Assembly: GCF_039545055.1 (NCBI RefSeq)
Contig: NZ_BAABRP010000005.1
Location: 146,147 to 210,146, forward strand
DNA from: Deinococcus carri
GTDB taxonomy: Bacteria; Deinococcota; Deinococci; Deinococcales; Deinococcaceae
DNA length: 64,000 nt
Direction of reading: 5' to 3'
Both the position numbers and the translations under genes were made by a program. Below, piece after piece: positions 50,733 to 60,283 of this stretch. Numbering within the stretch: position 1 is the first letter of the stretch; every line of letters starts with the position of its first letter. The notes under the pieces were generated by a model. It saw only the letters and a list, made by a program, of their open reading frames with translations. It ran no database searches and was not told the origin of the DNA.

Positions 50733-51866
50733 ATGACCGCCCAGCTCACCGCACCGCCGCGCGAGCCCCTTCGCCTGGTTCCCCCGAAGCCCAGGCCCTC
50801 CCCGGTGGTGCGTTACCCCGAGCTGGTGCCCGGGGACCGGCACATCCTTCTGGTGCTAGAGGCGAAGGGGGGCAACGCCGACCTGGGAACGCTGGCGGGA
50901 GCCCTGGATCTCCCGGAGAGCGGACTCCAGACCCGGCTTTCGGCTCTTGCGGCCGCGGGAATGGTGCAGCTGCTGCCCGGGCGCTGCGCGCTGCCCGACG
51001 AGCTGCGGACCCGGGTGCAGCGCGACCTGAACTCGGCGGTCGGGGCGCGGGTGGTGCTGAGAAGCGACAACACAGTGCGTTGCCCGGCCCCGCATGCCGG
51101 GGAGCGGGTGCTGCGCTCACTCTGCCGCGAGGTCTTTGCGCCCCACGTGGTCCGGCCCCGGGTGCCTCTGCGCCAGGTGCTGGATGTGCAGGTCATGAAT
51201 GCTCTGCTTGACGAGGCGGACCGGACATTTCTGGCCAACGCCAGCGTTCACGTGGACCTGGTCGTCGAACATGTCGAGACCGAGCAGCCGTTGCTGGTTC
51301 TGGAACTGGATGGCCCCCAGCATGAATGCAGTCCGCAGCTGGAGCGTGACGTGCGGAAGGACCGGATTCTGAGGGTGGCCGGGCTGCCGCTGCTGCGGCT
51401 GTGGACGTGCGAGGCACAGCCGCCCAGTGAAGGCATGTTGCGCGCCCTGCTGGGGTGGCGGCTGCAGGGGGCCCTGCGCGACCCCAACTTTCGCGAGGCC
51501 TGCCCTATGGCGCTGCGCGTGGCACTGGAAGGCGATGCCGGAAGACACCCCACGCCTGACGTTCAGCCCGAGCAGGAAGCGCTGCGCGCCCTGCTGGGCG
51601 ATGAGCTGCTGACCGCCCTGCTCGGGGGGTGGGAGGCCTGTTCGCCAGCCGGCCTAGCCCGTCAGGCGACGCTGCTGCGGATTGTGACGAACCTGCGCGT
51701 GACCCACAGCGATGACGGGATCCGCCAGTGGTTCGAGCGGGCCCGCTACACCCTTCGCGGCGAGTCCCCCCGCGACATCCTGCAGGGTGACTGGAACCCC
51801 GGGGATCCGCGGGTCCGCCTGGTCTGCCGTCTGGCCGCAGCGGGCGGCAGCTTTTTCGCGACCTGA
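50733..51866 (+). CDS. DUF2726-domain protein with MbcA/ParS-like C-terminus (E3)
   Basis: 377 aa. Residues about 30-100 resemble a winged helix. The DUF2726 core at about 150-235 has V-D-L-V-V-E-H, PLLVLELDGPQHE and R-D-V-R-K-D-R-I-L-R-V-A-G-L-P-L-L-R-L, a Vsr/PD-(D/E)XK-like fold. It is strongly similar to the E2 protein at 30351. The extra C-terminal segment (about 310-377: W-F-E-R-A-R-Y-T-L-R-G-E-S-P-R-D-I-L) looks like the toxin-binding domain of MbcA/ParS antitoxins, absent from the E2 copy. It starts 3 bp after the lexA-like stop, so it is co-transcribed and under the same control. Confidence 0.75.
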   Translation: MTAQLTAPPREPLRLVPPKPRPSPVVRYPELVPGDRHILLVLEAKGGNADLGTLAGALDLPESGLQTRLSALAAAGMVQLLPGRCALPDELRTRVQRDLNSAVGARVVLRSDNTVRCPAPHAGERVLRSLCREVFAPHVVRPRVPLRQVLDVQVMNALLDEADRTFLANASVHVDLVVEHVETEQPLLVLELDGPQHECSPQLERDVRKDRILRVAGLPLLRLWTCEAQPPSEGMLRALLGWRLQGALRDPNFREACPMALRVALEGDAGRHPTPDVQPEQEALRALLGDELLTALLGGWEACSPAGLARQATLLRIVTNLRVTHSDDGIRQWFERARYTLRGESPRDILQGDWNPGDPRVRLVCRLAAAGGSFFAT

Positions 51867-51882
51867 ACTCCGGGAGGAAGAG

Positions 51883-52224
51883 ATGCGGCCTGACACTGCA
51901 CCACCTGAACCACCTGACGTTCCATCAGGCGAATGGACGGTCTACACACTGTCGTTGAACCACTTCGCCACCGGCGAGGGTGTGCTGGTGCAGGTGCTGG
52001 TGACCTCTGCCCGGAGCGAGGACGAGGCGCTCGAGCTGTTCTGGCACAGCTTCTACCGTGGAGAGAAGCAGCCCCAGACGTTCTGGCCGACGGTTCGGCA
52101 GGGTGTGGCCCGTGAGCCGTTGCGGCACTGGTGCACAGCGGCGTCTCTAGACGGGCTCGAAGCGCTGGCACTGACCAGTGAGAATCTGAACTTCAGCCTG
52201 AGCTGTTCGTACAACCTGGAATGA
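51883..52224 (+). CDS. Small paralogous protein A
   Basis: 113 aa from an ATG with GGAGGAAGAG upstream. No named family. It shares the frame Y-T-L-S-L-x-H-x-x-T-x-E-G-x-L-x-Q-V-L with the next gene, followed by a helix S-x-x-E-A-L-E-x-F-x-H-x-F-Y-R. It overlaps that gene by ATGA. Part of the lexA-like operon. Likely a duplicated small alpha/beta protein of unknown role. Confidence 0.6.
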   Translation: MRPDTAPPEPPDVPSGEWTVYTLSLNHFATGEGVLVQVLVTSARSEDEALELFWHSFYRGEKQPQTFWPTVRQGVAREPLRHWCTAASLDGLEALALTSENLNFSLSCSYNLE

Positions 52225-52517
52225 GCCGCGCCATGAAGACCTACACCCTCTCGCTGCGCCACGCGCCGACCGAAGAGGGCGCGCTCCTGCAGGTGCTGAT
52301 TTTGGAAGCCGCGAGTGTACACGAGGCGCTGGAGGTCTTCGTGCACACCTTCTACCGCCACGACCCCATCGCCTGGCTGTTCCATGCAGGTGCCCTGACC
52401 ATCCGCGAGGGAGTGGCCCTCGGCCTGCTGCGGCGTTACTTTAGCTCCGACCAGATCGAGCGGGTCGTGGAGTACGTCGGGGGTGGGCACCGGGTGTCGT
52501 TCTCACAGTACGACTGA
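52221..52517 (+). CDS. Small paralogous protein B
   Basis: 98 aa. Paralogue of the preceding protein (Y-T-L-S-L-R-H-A-P-T-E-E-G-A-L-L-Q-V-L-I, then E-A-L-E-V-F-V-H-T-F-Y-R). Coupled to it by the ATGA at 52221-52224. Function unknown; pairs of related small proteins in one operon often form a heterodimer. Confidence 0.6.
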   Translation: MSRAMKTYTLSLRHAPTEEGALLQVLILEAASVHEALEVFVHTFYRHDPIAWLFHAGALTIREGVALGLLRRYFSSDQIERVVEYVGGGHRVSFSQYD

Positions 52518-52552
52518 GGCGCGCTCCGCTGGCGCGCGTGCGCCGGAAGGAC

Positions 52553-52714
52553 ATGACCGTGAAGAACATTCCGCCGGAGCCGACCATTGCGGTGCAGTGC
52601 CTGGCGGTGGAACCAGCGTCGCCTGAACTGCGAGTGCTGGCCGAGGTGAACGAGGACGGCTATCGGCAGCGCATCGTGGGTCGGGCAAGCGACCTGCCGA
52701 CGACGCTGGCGTAG
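52553..52714 (+). CDS. Very small protein at the end of the lexA-like operon
   Basis: 53 aa, ATG at 52553 with GGAAGG just upstream and a TAG at 52712. It reads as a plausible small beta-rich protein (E-L-R-V-L-A-E-V-N-E-D-G-Y-R-Q-R-I-V-G-R-A). It lies in the same direction 35 bp after the previous stop. No family recognised; too short to be certain. Confidence 0.45.
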   Translation: MTVKNIPPEPTIAVQCLAVEPASPELRVLAEVNEDGYRQRIVGRASDLPTTLA

Positions 52715-52876
52715 CTGGAAGAGCGCGGTGCTGGGCGCGGCGTCTGAAGAAAAAGACGCGAAGCGGGGCGGCTGAGATATCCCGAGCTGCCCAGCTCTTT
52801 TGCCGGAGTGAGGCTCGAGTACGTTCCTTCCCAAATTGAGCAACGCCGCCCGAGGGTGCCCGTTATTCTGGTTGCG

Positions 52877-54469
52877 ATGCCCACCCTCGATTGGATCGGC
52901 AAAAAAGCCGTCCTGAACCACCACAATGAAATTCCCTACCGAACGCTGCGCTGTGATCCCGCTCTGAGCATCGGCGATGCCGCCAGTGGCAACCTCCTGG
53001 TTCACGCCGACAACCTCCAGGCGCTGCGTGCCCTGCTGCCCTATTACGGTGGTGAGGTTCAGCTCATCTACATAGACCCGCCCTACAACACGGGCGAGGA
53101 GAAATGGATCTACAACGATGCCGTCAACAGCCCGGAAGTGGCTGCTTGGCTTGGCAAGGTGGTGGGCAACGAAGCCCAGGACCTCAGTCGACACGACAAG
53201 TGGCTGTGCTTCATGTACCCACGTCTGCAACTGCTGAAGCGATTTTTGAAGCCTGAGGGTGTCTTGTTCGTGTCCATTGACGACAATGAATCGGCTCACC
53301 TTAGACTGCTCCTCGACGAGATCTTTGGAGCACGGAATTTTGTTGCCGATTTCATCTGGCGCAAGGTAGACAGCCCAAATACGAACGACGTCTCAATCGC
53401 GCCCGACCATGAACATGTCTTCTGCTATGCGCGGGACATTACAAGAGTGAAGTTCAAGCGCAAGCAAGACGCCTCCATTGCGGACGCTTACAGCCTCATT
53501 GATGAGGAGGGCCGTCGGTGCCGTGATCGTCTCCTGAAGAAGAATGGCAGCAACAGTCTGCGCAAGGACCGACCAACGATGTTCTTCCCCATTCCTGGGC
53601 CAGACGGAGTTGACGTCTACCCCGTTCATGATGATGGTCGCGAAGCCAGGTGGGCGAAAGCCAAAGCCACGGTGGACCAGCTGATCAACCGCGGCGAACT
53701 CATCTGGAAGCAGCGACCCGACGGGAACGGTGGGCTCAAATGGGTCCCTTACGCCAGAGAGTATGCCCCGCCCAGTCCGGAACGCCCCCACCCGACGATC
53801 TGGGCGGACTTAACCACCATGCGCCAGGCCAAAGCTCACCAGACCAAGCTATATGAAGGCCTGGGCGTTAACGCGTTTGACACTCCCAAGCCAGAAGAAC
53901 TGCTCGCCCGCATCATAGACATGACCACGAAGCCTGGCGATTTTGTGCTGGATGCATTCGCCGGTTCCGGGACGACGGGCGCGACGGCGCAGAAGCTCGA
54001 ACGACGCTGGATCATGCTCGAGGAGACCCGGTCAGTGATGGATCACATCCTTCCCCGGCTGCGCAAAGTGACGTCTGGCGAGGACGAGGCCGGGGTCACC
54101 GAGGCTTGCAACTGGGAAGGGGGCGCTGGTCTGCGCTTCTGCACCCTTGGCGAACAACTGTTCGACGAGTTCGGCAACATCAGCGAGGCCATGACGTTCC
54201 TCGACGTCGCCCGCCACGTCTACTTCACAGAGACGGGCACGCCGCTTCCAGCCGACGCTGGCATGGAGGCCCCCTTTGTCGGTACCCACGAGGACACCGA
54301 CTACTACCTCTTCCTGGGCGAAGAACTTCGCCGCGAGCACCTCGCCGGGCTGCGAAAAAGCGGGCGCAAGCGGGTTCTCTACGCCGAGGGCAAGCACATC
54401 GATGACCTGCTGCTGGGTCAGCACCGGGCCACCTTCAAGCAGGTTCCCTACTCCGTGAGGCAGGCATGA
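52877..54469 (+). CDS. mod: Type III restriction-modification DNA methyltransferase (Mod)
   Basis: 530 aa from the ATG at 52877; a GTG at 52808 is also in frame. N6-adenine methyltransferase with DPPYNTG at 67-73 and the AdoMet motif D-A-F-A-G-S-G-T-T-G near residue 360, the order of the beta class. The region between is the target recognition domain. It is coupled to the res gene by ATGA (54466-54469), the normal mod-res arrangement. Mod sets the recognition sequence and is needed by Res for cleavage. First gene of the E3 defence cargo. Confidence 0.92.
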   Translation: MPTLDWIGKKAVLNHHNEIPYRTLRCDPALSIGDAASGNLLVHADNLQALRALLPYYGGEVQLIYIDPPYNTGEEKWIYNDAVNSPEVAAWLGKVVGNEAQDLSRHDKWLCFMYPRLQLLKRFLKPEGVLFVSIDDNESAHLRLLLDEIFGARNFVADFIWRKVDSPNTNDVSIAPDHEHVFCYARDITRVKFKRKQDASIADAYSLIDEEGRRCRDRLLKKNGSNSLRKDRPTMFFPIPGPDGVDVYPVHDDGREARWAKAKATVDQLINRGELIWKQRPDGNGGLKWVPYAREYAPPSPERPHPTIWADLTTMRQAKAHQTKLYEGLGVNAFDTPKPEELLARIIDMTTKPGDFVLDAFAGSGTTGATAQKLERRWIMLEETRSVMDHILPRLRKVTSGEDEAGVTEACNWEGGAGLRFCTLGEQLFDEFGNISEAMTFLDVARHVYFTETGTPLPADAGMEAPFVGTHEDTDYYLFLGEELRREHLAGLRKSGRKRVLYAEGKHIDDLLLGQHRATFKQVPYSVRQA

Positions 54470-57153
54470 CCATCGAGCTCAAGACCTATCAGCAGGAGGC
54501 TCTGGACGCCTTCTCCATGTTCCTCAGCCTCACGCGCTCGGGAGGCAGCCCGGCGGACGCCTTTCACCAGACCCGCGCGCACTTCAAGGCGCCAGCCCTG
54601 ACCTACGTCGAGGCCCCGGGACTGCCTGGCGTCCCTTACGGCTGCATCCGCATTCCCACCGGGGGCGGCAAGACGCTGGTCGCCGCGCGGGCGGTGGGGA
54701 TCGCGGCCTCCGAGTACCTGCAGCTCGACCACACGACAGTGGTCTGGCTGGCCCCCACCGACCAGATCGTCTCCCAGACCCTGAGGGCGCTCCGCAACCG
54801 TCAGCACCCCTACCGCCAGGCCCTCGAGGCGGCGGTGGGCGGACGCCCGGTGGAGGTGTTGGACCTCGCCGAGGCGCTCTCGGTGACCAAGGCGACGCTC
54901 GATTCGGCGACCACCGTGATCGTCAGCACCCTGGCAGCCCTGCGGGTGGACAATGAGGGCACCCGCAAGGTCTACGAGAGCGCCGGCGCCCTGATGCACC
55001 ACTTCGGAGGCCTGCCCCGCGAGCAGCAGCAGGAACTGCAGCGCGCGGACGGGACGGTGGCCTACTCATTGACCAACGTCCTGCGGCTGCACCGGCCCTT
55101 CGTCATCGTCGACGAGGCGCACAACGCGGGCACCAAGCTGTCCTTCAAGACGCTCGAGCGCTTCCGCCCGTCGTGCATTCTGGAGCTCACGGCCACGCCC
55201 AGCCTCAAGCATGACCCGCAGAAGGAGGAGTACGGCAGCAACGTCTTCTACACGGTCAGCGCCTTTCAGCTCAAGGCCGAGGGCATGATCAAGCTGCCGG
55301 TGCGCTTGCAGACCCACCCCTCCTGGCAGACCATCGTCGGGCGGGCCCTGAAGTTGCGTGACCGCCTCGAGCAGGACGCGGCGCGCGAGCGCGGCCTCAC
55401 CAGCGAGCAGATCCGCCCGATCATCCTCTATCAGGCCCAGGCCAACGATGCCCAACAGGCCACCCTGACCCCGGAATTTCTGCGGCATGAGCTGGTGAAC
55501 CGCTTCGGCGTTCCCGAGGAGCAGATCAAGGTCGCGACTGGCAACGTCAAGGAGCTCGACGGCATTGACCTGATGGACCCCGGCAGTCCGGTGCGCCACG
55601 TCATCACGGTGCAGGCGCTGCGCGAAGGCTGGGACTGCCCCTTTGCCTACGTGCTGTGCTCGGTGGCCGAGCTGCGCAGCAAGACCGCCGTGGAGCAGTT
55701 CGTGGGCCGAGTGCTGCGTCTTCCTAAGGCGCAGCCCAAGCAGGTGCGCAGCCTCAACCTCGCCTACGTGCTGGTGACCTCCGACAACTTCGCCAAGACG
55801 CTGCGCCAGCTTAGCGATGGCCTAGTGCAGGGAGGCTTCTCGAAATACGAGGGCAAGCGGGCCATGGAGGCCGGCGGCCTCTTTGACGAGCCCGCGATAG
55901 AGCCAGGGGCACCCGGGCAGACACCTAGCCTGGGGCCGATCTTCGTGCCCAATCTGGAGGAGCTTGATGGCGACCCCAGCGTGGTGCTCACCGGCGGGCT
56001 TGACCCAGCAAAGCTCACCGGCGCCCTGGCCCAGAAGGTGGACTACGACCCGGCAACGCGGCGCGTCACCATCCGCGCAAAGACGCTCAATGAAGCGGAG
56101 ACCGAGCAACTCCAGGCGGCCGCGGCGGACACCGACGACCAAGCGGTCCTCGAGAGCGTGCACCGCTTCCTGGAGGCGCCGCCCAGCGAGCGCGGCGTAC
56201 CCTTCCGGGTGCCCTGGTTGACCGTGCGCCTCCAGGGCGAGGCGCAACCGGTGCTGTTCGACGATAGCGTGCTGATCGACCGCGGCTGGAAGCTCACGGA
56301 CCATCCGGCGGAGTTGACCGAGCAGGAGTACACCCTGACCCCTCGCCCGGTGGCCAGCGGCATCATCGACGTCACCGAGAAGGGCAAGGTGGAGGAACAC
56401 CGCGACGATGGGGTCGACACCCTGCAGGAGTTGCGGCTGCAGTTCGACCACACCACGGTGGCAAGCGAGGTGGATCTGGTGGTGTGGCTCGACCAGAGCT
56501 TTCGGCATGAGGACGTGACTTCGACGGCGAGCACGCTCTGGCTGCGGCGCCTGGTGCGCTTCCTAACGGAAGTGCGCGGGGCAAAGCTTGAAGACCTGGC
56601 CTACGACCGCTTCCGGCTGCGTGACGCCGTGAAGGCCAAGGTGGACGGTTACCGCAAGGTGGCGAAAAAGCTCAACCACCAGGCGCTGCTGTTCGAACGC
56701 CCAGAGGACGTCCTAGTCGGCGCGGACGCGGTCTTCTCTTATGGGGTGCAGTACCCGGCTTCACGGCTCTACGAGGGCCCGCACCAGTTCAGCCGACACT
56801 ACTACGGCCTGCCCGGTGACTTGGAACCTGGCAAGGAAGAAGAGGCCGTCGCCATCGCGCTGGACGGCATGCCCGAGGTGAGGCACTGGGTGCGCAACAT
56901 CGCCCGGCAGCCCCGGCATTCCTTCTGGTTCCAGACCTCGACCGACAAGGCCTACCCAGACTTCGTGGTCGAGCTGAACGACGGCCGCGTGATCGCCCTC
57001 GAGTACAAGGGTGATCACCTCAGGGGCAACCCGGACACAGTCGAGAAGGAGGACATCGGCAAGCTCTGGGAGGCCCGGGGCGGGGGGCAGGTGAAGTTCC
57101 TGATGCTCTTCAAGGAGGCCCTGCCCAGGCTGCGCGAACTGCTGCTGGCGTAA
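54466..57153 (+). CDS. res: Type III restriction enzyme helicase-nuclease subunit (Res)
   Basis: 895 aa. Superfamily 2 helicase with motif I RIPTGGGKT at 62-70, DEAH in V-I-V-D-E-A-H-N-A-G near 210, E-L-T-A-T-P as motif III, and Q-F-V-G-R-V-L-R in the C-terminal helicase lobe. The C-terminal endonuclease has A-Y-P-D-F-V-V-E-L, then I-A-L-E-Y-K-G, a complete PD-(D/E)XK site at about 825-845. The length agrees with Type III Res subunits. It cuts unmodified DNA after ATP-driven communication along DNA with Mod. Confidence 0.93.
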   Translation: MTIELKTYQQEALDAFSMFLSLTRSGGSPADAFHQTRAHFKAPALTYVEAPGLPGVPYGCIRIPTGGGKTLVAARAVGIAASEYLQLDHTTVVWLAPTDQIVSQTLRALRNRQHPYRQALEAAVGGRPVEVLDLAEALSVTKATLDSATTVIVSTLAALRVDNEGTRKVYESAGALMHHFGGLPREQQQELQRADGTVAYSLTNVLRLHRPFVIVDEAHNAGTKLSFKTLERFRPSCILELTATPSLKHDPQKEEYGSNVFYTVSAFQLKAEGMIKLPVRLQTHPSWQTIVGRALKLRDRLEQDAARERGLTSEQIRPIILYQAQANDAQQATLTPEFLRHELVNRFGVPEEQIKVATGNVKELDGIDLMDPGSPVRHVITVQALREGWDCPFAYVLCSVAELRSKTAVEQFVGRVLRLPKAQPKQVRSLNLAYVLVTSDNFAKTLRQLSDGLVQGGFSKYEGKRAMEAGGLFDEPAIEPGAPGQTPSLGPIFVPNLEELDGDPSVVLTGGLDPAKLTGALAQKVDYDPATRRVTIRAKTLNEAETEQLQAAAADTDDQAVLESVHRFLEAPPSERGVPFRVPWLTVRLQGEAQPVLFDDSVLIDRGWKLTDHPAELTEQEYTLTPRPVASGIIDVTEKGKVEEHRDDGVDTLQELRLQFDHTTVASEVDLVVWLDQSFRHEDVTSTASTLWLRRLVRFLTEVRGAKLEDLAYDRFRLRDAVKAKVDGYRKVAKKLNHQALLFERPEDVLVGADAVFSYGVQYPASRLYEGPHQFSRHYYGLPGDLEPGKEEEAVAIALDGMPEVRHWVRNIARQPRHSFWFQTSTDKAYPDFVVELNDGRVIALEYKGDHLRGNPDTVEKEDIGKLWEARGGGQVKFLMLFKEALPRLRELLLA

Positions 57154-57330
57154 GACCCCCCCCGCCTGCCGCCACCAGAGCCTCTTGACCACTTCCCCGA
57201 CGTCGCTCTGGTATTCATCGAATCTACGGGATTCTGGTGCAGCCGAAAATTCGCCCAGCGCAGAACGTGATCCTTGGTATTATCCAAGGGCAGAAGTCAA
57301 CTCCGCCTCTGGCGCGAAAGGACGTGGGCC

Positions 57331-58410
57331 ATGGCCAATGTGCAGAAGCAGTTCGACGAGTTCCACGGCAAGATCAAGCTCGAGCGGTTCGACGAGAACA
57401 AGGCCCTCCGGGACGAGCGCGACGCGGTGCTGAAAGCCCTTCGCGAGGGCCTGAAGAAGGTGTTCGAGGACAAGGAGGAGGACACCCCGACCTTCTGGAC
57501 CTTCAACCAGGGCAGCTACGCGATGAACACCGGCGTCAAGCCGCTCGCTGGGGGTGAGTACGACATCGACGTCGGGGTAGTCCTGAACGTGGCGATGGAC
57601 GGGCGTGACGCCGTCGACGTGAAGAAGTGGGTCCGCGACGCCTTGGCGAACTACGAGCAGGGTGCCGAGATCCGCCGCTCCTGCGTCACCGTCTTCAAGC
57701 CGGGCTACCACGTCGACCTCGCCGTCTACGCCGACCCCGAGCTCAGCGCCAACCGCAAGCTGAACCTGGCCAAGGGCAAGGAGAACTCCGGGGAGGACCA
57801 CCGCTTCTGGCAGGTCAGCGACCCCCAGGGCTTTCAGGACCTGATCGCCACCAAGCTCGATGGCGACGACGCCCGGCAGTTCCGCCGCTGCATCCGCTAC
57901 CTCAAGCGCTGGCGCGACGAGCGCTTCAGCTCGGACGGCAGCGCCGCCCCCATCGGGATCGGCCTGACGGCGGCCGCATACCACTGGTTCGAGGTGAGCA
58001 AGCGCACCGACGCCGTCAGCCTCAAGGTCACCTACGACGACCGAGAGGCGCTGGAGAAGTTCGTGCAGCGGCTGCTGGACAACTTCAGCCTGGTCTGGGA
58101 CGCTGAGGACCAGCGCTTCTACTCGCGCCTGAAGGTGAACTTGCCGGTCGAGCCCTACGGCGACCTGTTCAGCAAGATGACGGGACTGCAGATGGAAGCC
58201 TTCAAGGCCAAGCTCGAGACTCTGCTGGGCGCCCTGCAGACCGCACGCAGCAAGCTCGAGGTCCACGACGCGTGCGCCGAGCTGGCCAAGCACTTCGGGG
58301 CCGACTTCCCGGTGCCCGACAAGGAGAAGAGCTCCACCCCCACGGGCCGGGCTGTCGCGGGTTCGGGCTCCTCGGGCTGCGCGGTGGGGCCCCAGGTTGA
58401 ACAGGACTGA
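57331..58410 (+). CDS. CBASS CD-NTase (cyclic oligonucleotide synthase)
   Basis: 359 aa from the ATG at 57331, with AAAGGA upstream. The nucleotidyltransferase site is Q-G-S-Y-A-M-N-T-G, followed by Y-D-I-D-V-G-V-V-L (the D-x-D metal pair), and a third Asp in the H-V-D-L-A-V-Y-A-D strand, as in DncV-like enzymes. The Ser/Gly-rich C-terminus is the expected target for conjugation by the E1-E2 enzyme that follows. On infection it would make a cyclic nucleotide that activates the HNH-SAVED effector. Overlaps the next gene by 14 bp. Confidence 0.9.
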   Translation: MANVQKQFDEFHGKIKLERFDENKALRDERDAVLKALREGLKKVFEDKEEDTPTFWTFNQGSYAMNTGVKPLAGGEYDIDVGVVLNVAMDGRDAVDVKKWVRDALANYEQGAEIRRSCVTVFKPGYHVDLAVYADPELSANRKLNLAKGKENSGEDHRFWQVSDPQGFQDLIATKLDGDDARQFRRCIRYLKRWRDERFSSDGSAAPIGIGLTAAAYHWFEVSKRTDAVSLKVTYDDREALEKFVQRLLDNFSLVWDAEDQRFYSRLKVNLPVEPYGDLFSKMTGLQMEAFKAKLETLLGALQTARSKLEVHDACAELAKHFGADFPVPDKEKSSTPTGRAVAGSGSSGCAVGPQVEQD

Positions 58411-60283
58411 GCTTGAGGCGCTCCTGCTCGAGTTCGCGCGGCAGGCGGGCTTGGAGGGGGCCCGCCTGCTGCGCGGCTCGGAGCAGCACGCCCCGTGGAT
58501 GCGGGGGCGTGGGCTCGTGAGCGGGATCGCCGGAACCACGCGGGTGGCGGGGCGGGAGGTCGCCCTGCGGGTGGGCGTGCCCCACACCTTCCCCTTGGAA
58601 CTGCCGGTGGTCCGCCTAGACGGGGCCAAGAAGTTCCCCCACACCCCGCACGTCGAGGAGGACGGCGCCGTGTGCTACGTCATCCCCCAGGGCCTGGTGA
58701 TCGACCGCCACGACCCCCTGGGCGTGCTGCACTACGCGCTCGGGCGCGCCGTGGAGACGCTGCGGCGCGGGTGGGAGGAGGACGCCGACGACGAGTTCAT
58801 GGACGAGTTCGGGGCCTACTGGCGCAACACCCGGCCGCAGCACGTCGTCGACTCGTTCCTGAGCGTGGACGACCGGGTGAGGCTGGTCCGCCTCAAGATG
58901 GCGCCCCACGCGCGGCAGGCGCCCCGGGCACGGCACGCTTCCACGCCCGCCACCACCTGGGCCCAGACCCAGGAGGTCCGGGAGCGGGACCGGCGGCGCA
59001 ACGCGCGGGCACGGCGGCTGATCGAGGTGGACCGGCCCGCGCCCAGAAGCCTAGGCTGGGTATTCGACGATGTGGAGGATCCGCGGGCCTTCCACCAGCG
59101 CGAGCAGCAGCAGGGCTGGCGGCACGCCCTATACATCCCGCTGCCCCGGGAGGCGCGGGTCCGCCCTCCCCGGCCAGGGGAACGCTGGAGTGCCCAGGAG
59201 GTCCGCGAGATCGTGCGGGGGAAGCTGCACCCGCAGGAGTTGGAGGGGCTTGATCGCCTGGCCGCGAGGTGCGGCGACGAGCTACTGGTGATTCTCGCGC
59301 TGCCGCGACCCCGGGGGGGGACCACACTGGTGGGACTGCGTTACTTCGGGTTGAAGGGCCGCCATCCCCTGGCCGCGCCTGGCCCTGAGGACGGGCCCTG
59401 GGCGGAGCCGGAGCCGGTCATGGTGCAGCGCCTCGACCGGGCCCTGGTGACGGCCCGTGGCGGGGCGCGCCCCGACCTAGGCGGCAAGTGCGTGCTGCTG
59501 GTGGGGTGCGGCTCGGTCGGGGGTCACCTGGCCACCATGCTCGCGACGGCCGGGGTGGGGCACCTGACGCTGGTCGACCCCGACCGGCTGGCCTGGGAGA
59601 ACGTCTTCCGGCACGTGCTGGGGAAAAAGGCCCTCGGGCGCCGCAAGGTAGAGGCGCTCGCGGCCGAGCTGCGCGACCGGGTCCCCTACTTGAGGGTGCG
59701 TGGCGTGCCCCATACCATCGCCCAAGCGCTGCGCGAGGGCGAGCTGGAGCTCGGGGATTTCGACCTGATCGTCTCCGCGACGGGCGAGCCGACCGTGGAC
59801 CTCGACCTGAACGCTCGCATCCAGGGGCAGGGCGGCCCCCCGGCGGTGTTCGCCTGGCTGGAGCCCTTCGGCATCGGCGGGCATGCCGCCCTCTCCACCG
59901 GGGGGCAGGGCTGCTTCGAGTGCCTGTACACCCCGCCCGAGGAGGACGCGGCGGAGGGGCCGTTCAACCGGGCAGCGCTCTACGCCCAGGCGCAGCCGCG
60001 GGACTTCAACCTCGACGAGGTGGGCTGCGGCAGCTTCTACGCGCCCTTCTCCGACCTCGACGCCCGGCAGACGGCGGAGCTCGCGACGCGCCTGGCGATC
60101 TCGGCCCTGGAGGGCCGGGAGGGGCAGAGCGTCCTCAGGAGCTGGAAGGGCGACTCCACAGACTTCCAGGCCGCTGGCTACGTCCTCTCCGCGCGGCACG
60201 GACTGTCCTCGGACGCCCTGCGGGCGGGGGTGGACTACGCCTCGCCCGGCTGCCGCACATGTCGGGCAGGCCGAGCGGCGTGA
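58397..60283 (+). CDS. cap2: CBASS Cap2, E2-E1 ubiquitin-transfer-like fusion
   Basis: 628 aa from a TTG. The N-terminal 150 residues are an E2-like domain with candidate Cys93 in D-G-A-V-C-Y-V-I. A linker follows, then a ThiF/E1 domain: V-G-C-G-S-V-G-G-H-L (nucleotide binding), L-V-D-P-D-R-L, E-N-V-F-R-H, and Cys residues in G-C-F-E-C-L-Y and E-V-G-C-G-S-F. Cap2 attaches the CD-NTase C-terminus to targets and primes its activity. The E2-E1 order in one chain defines a Type II CBASS operon. Confidence 0.92.
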   Translation: MNRTELEALLLEFARQAGLEGARLLRGSEQHAPWMRGRGLVSGIAGTTRVAGREVALRVGVPHTFPLELPVVRLDGAKKFPHTPHVEEDGAVCYVIPQGLVIDRHDPLGVLHYALGRAVETLRRGWEEDADDEFMDEFGAYWRNTRPQHVVDSFLSVDDRVRLVRLKMAPHARQAPRARHASTPATTWAQTQEVRERDRRRNARARRLIEVDRPAPRSLGWVFDDVEDPRAFHQREQQQGWRHALYIPLPREARVRPPRPGERWSAQEVREIVRGKLHPQELEGLDRLAARCGDELLVILALPRPRGGTTLVGLRYFGLKGRHPLAAPGPEDGPWAEPEPVMVQRLDRALVTARGGARPDLGGKCVLLVGCGSVGGHLATMLATAGVGHLTLVDPDRLAWENVFRHVLGKKALGRRKVEALAAELRDRVPYLRVRGVPHTIAQALREGELELGDFDLIVSATGEPTVDLDLNARIQGQGGPPAVFAWLEPFGIGGHAALSTGGQGCFECLYTPPEEDAAEGPFNRAALYAQAQPRDFNLDEVGCGSFYAPFSDLDARQTAELATRLAISALEGREGQSVLRSWKGDSTDFQAAGYVLSARHGLSSDALRAGVDYASPGCRTCRAGRAA

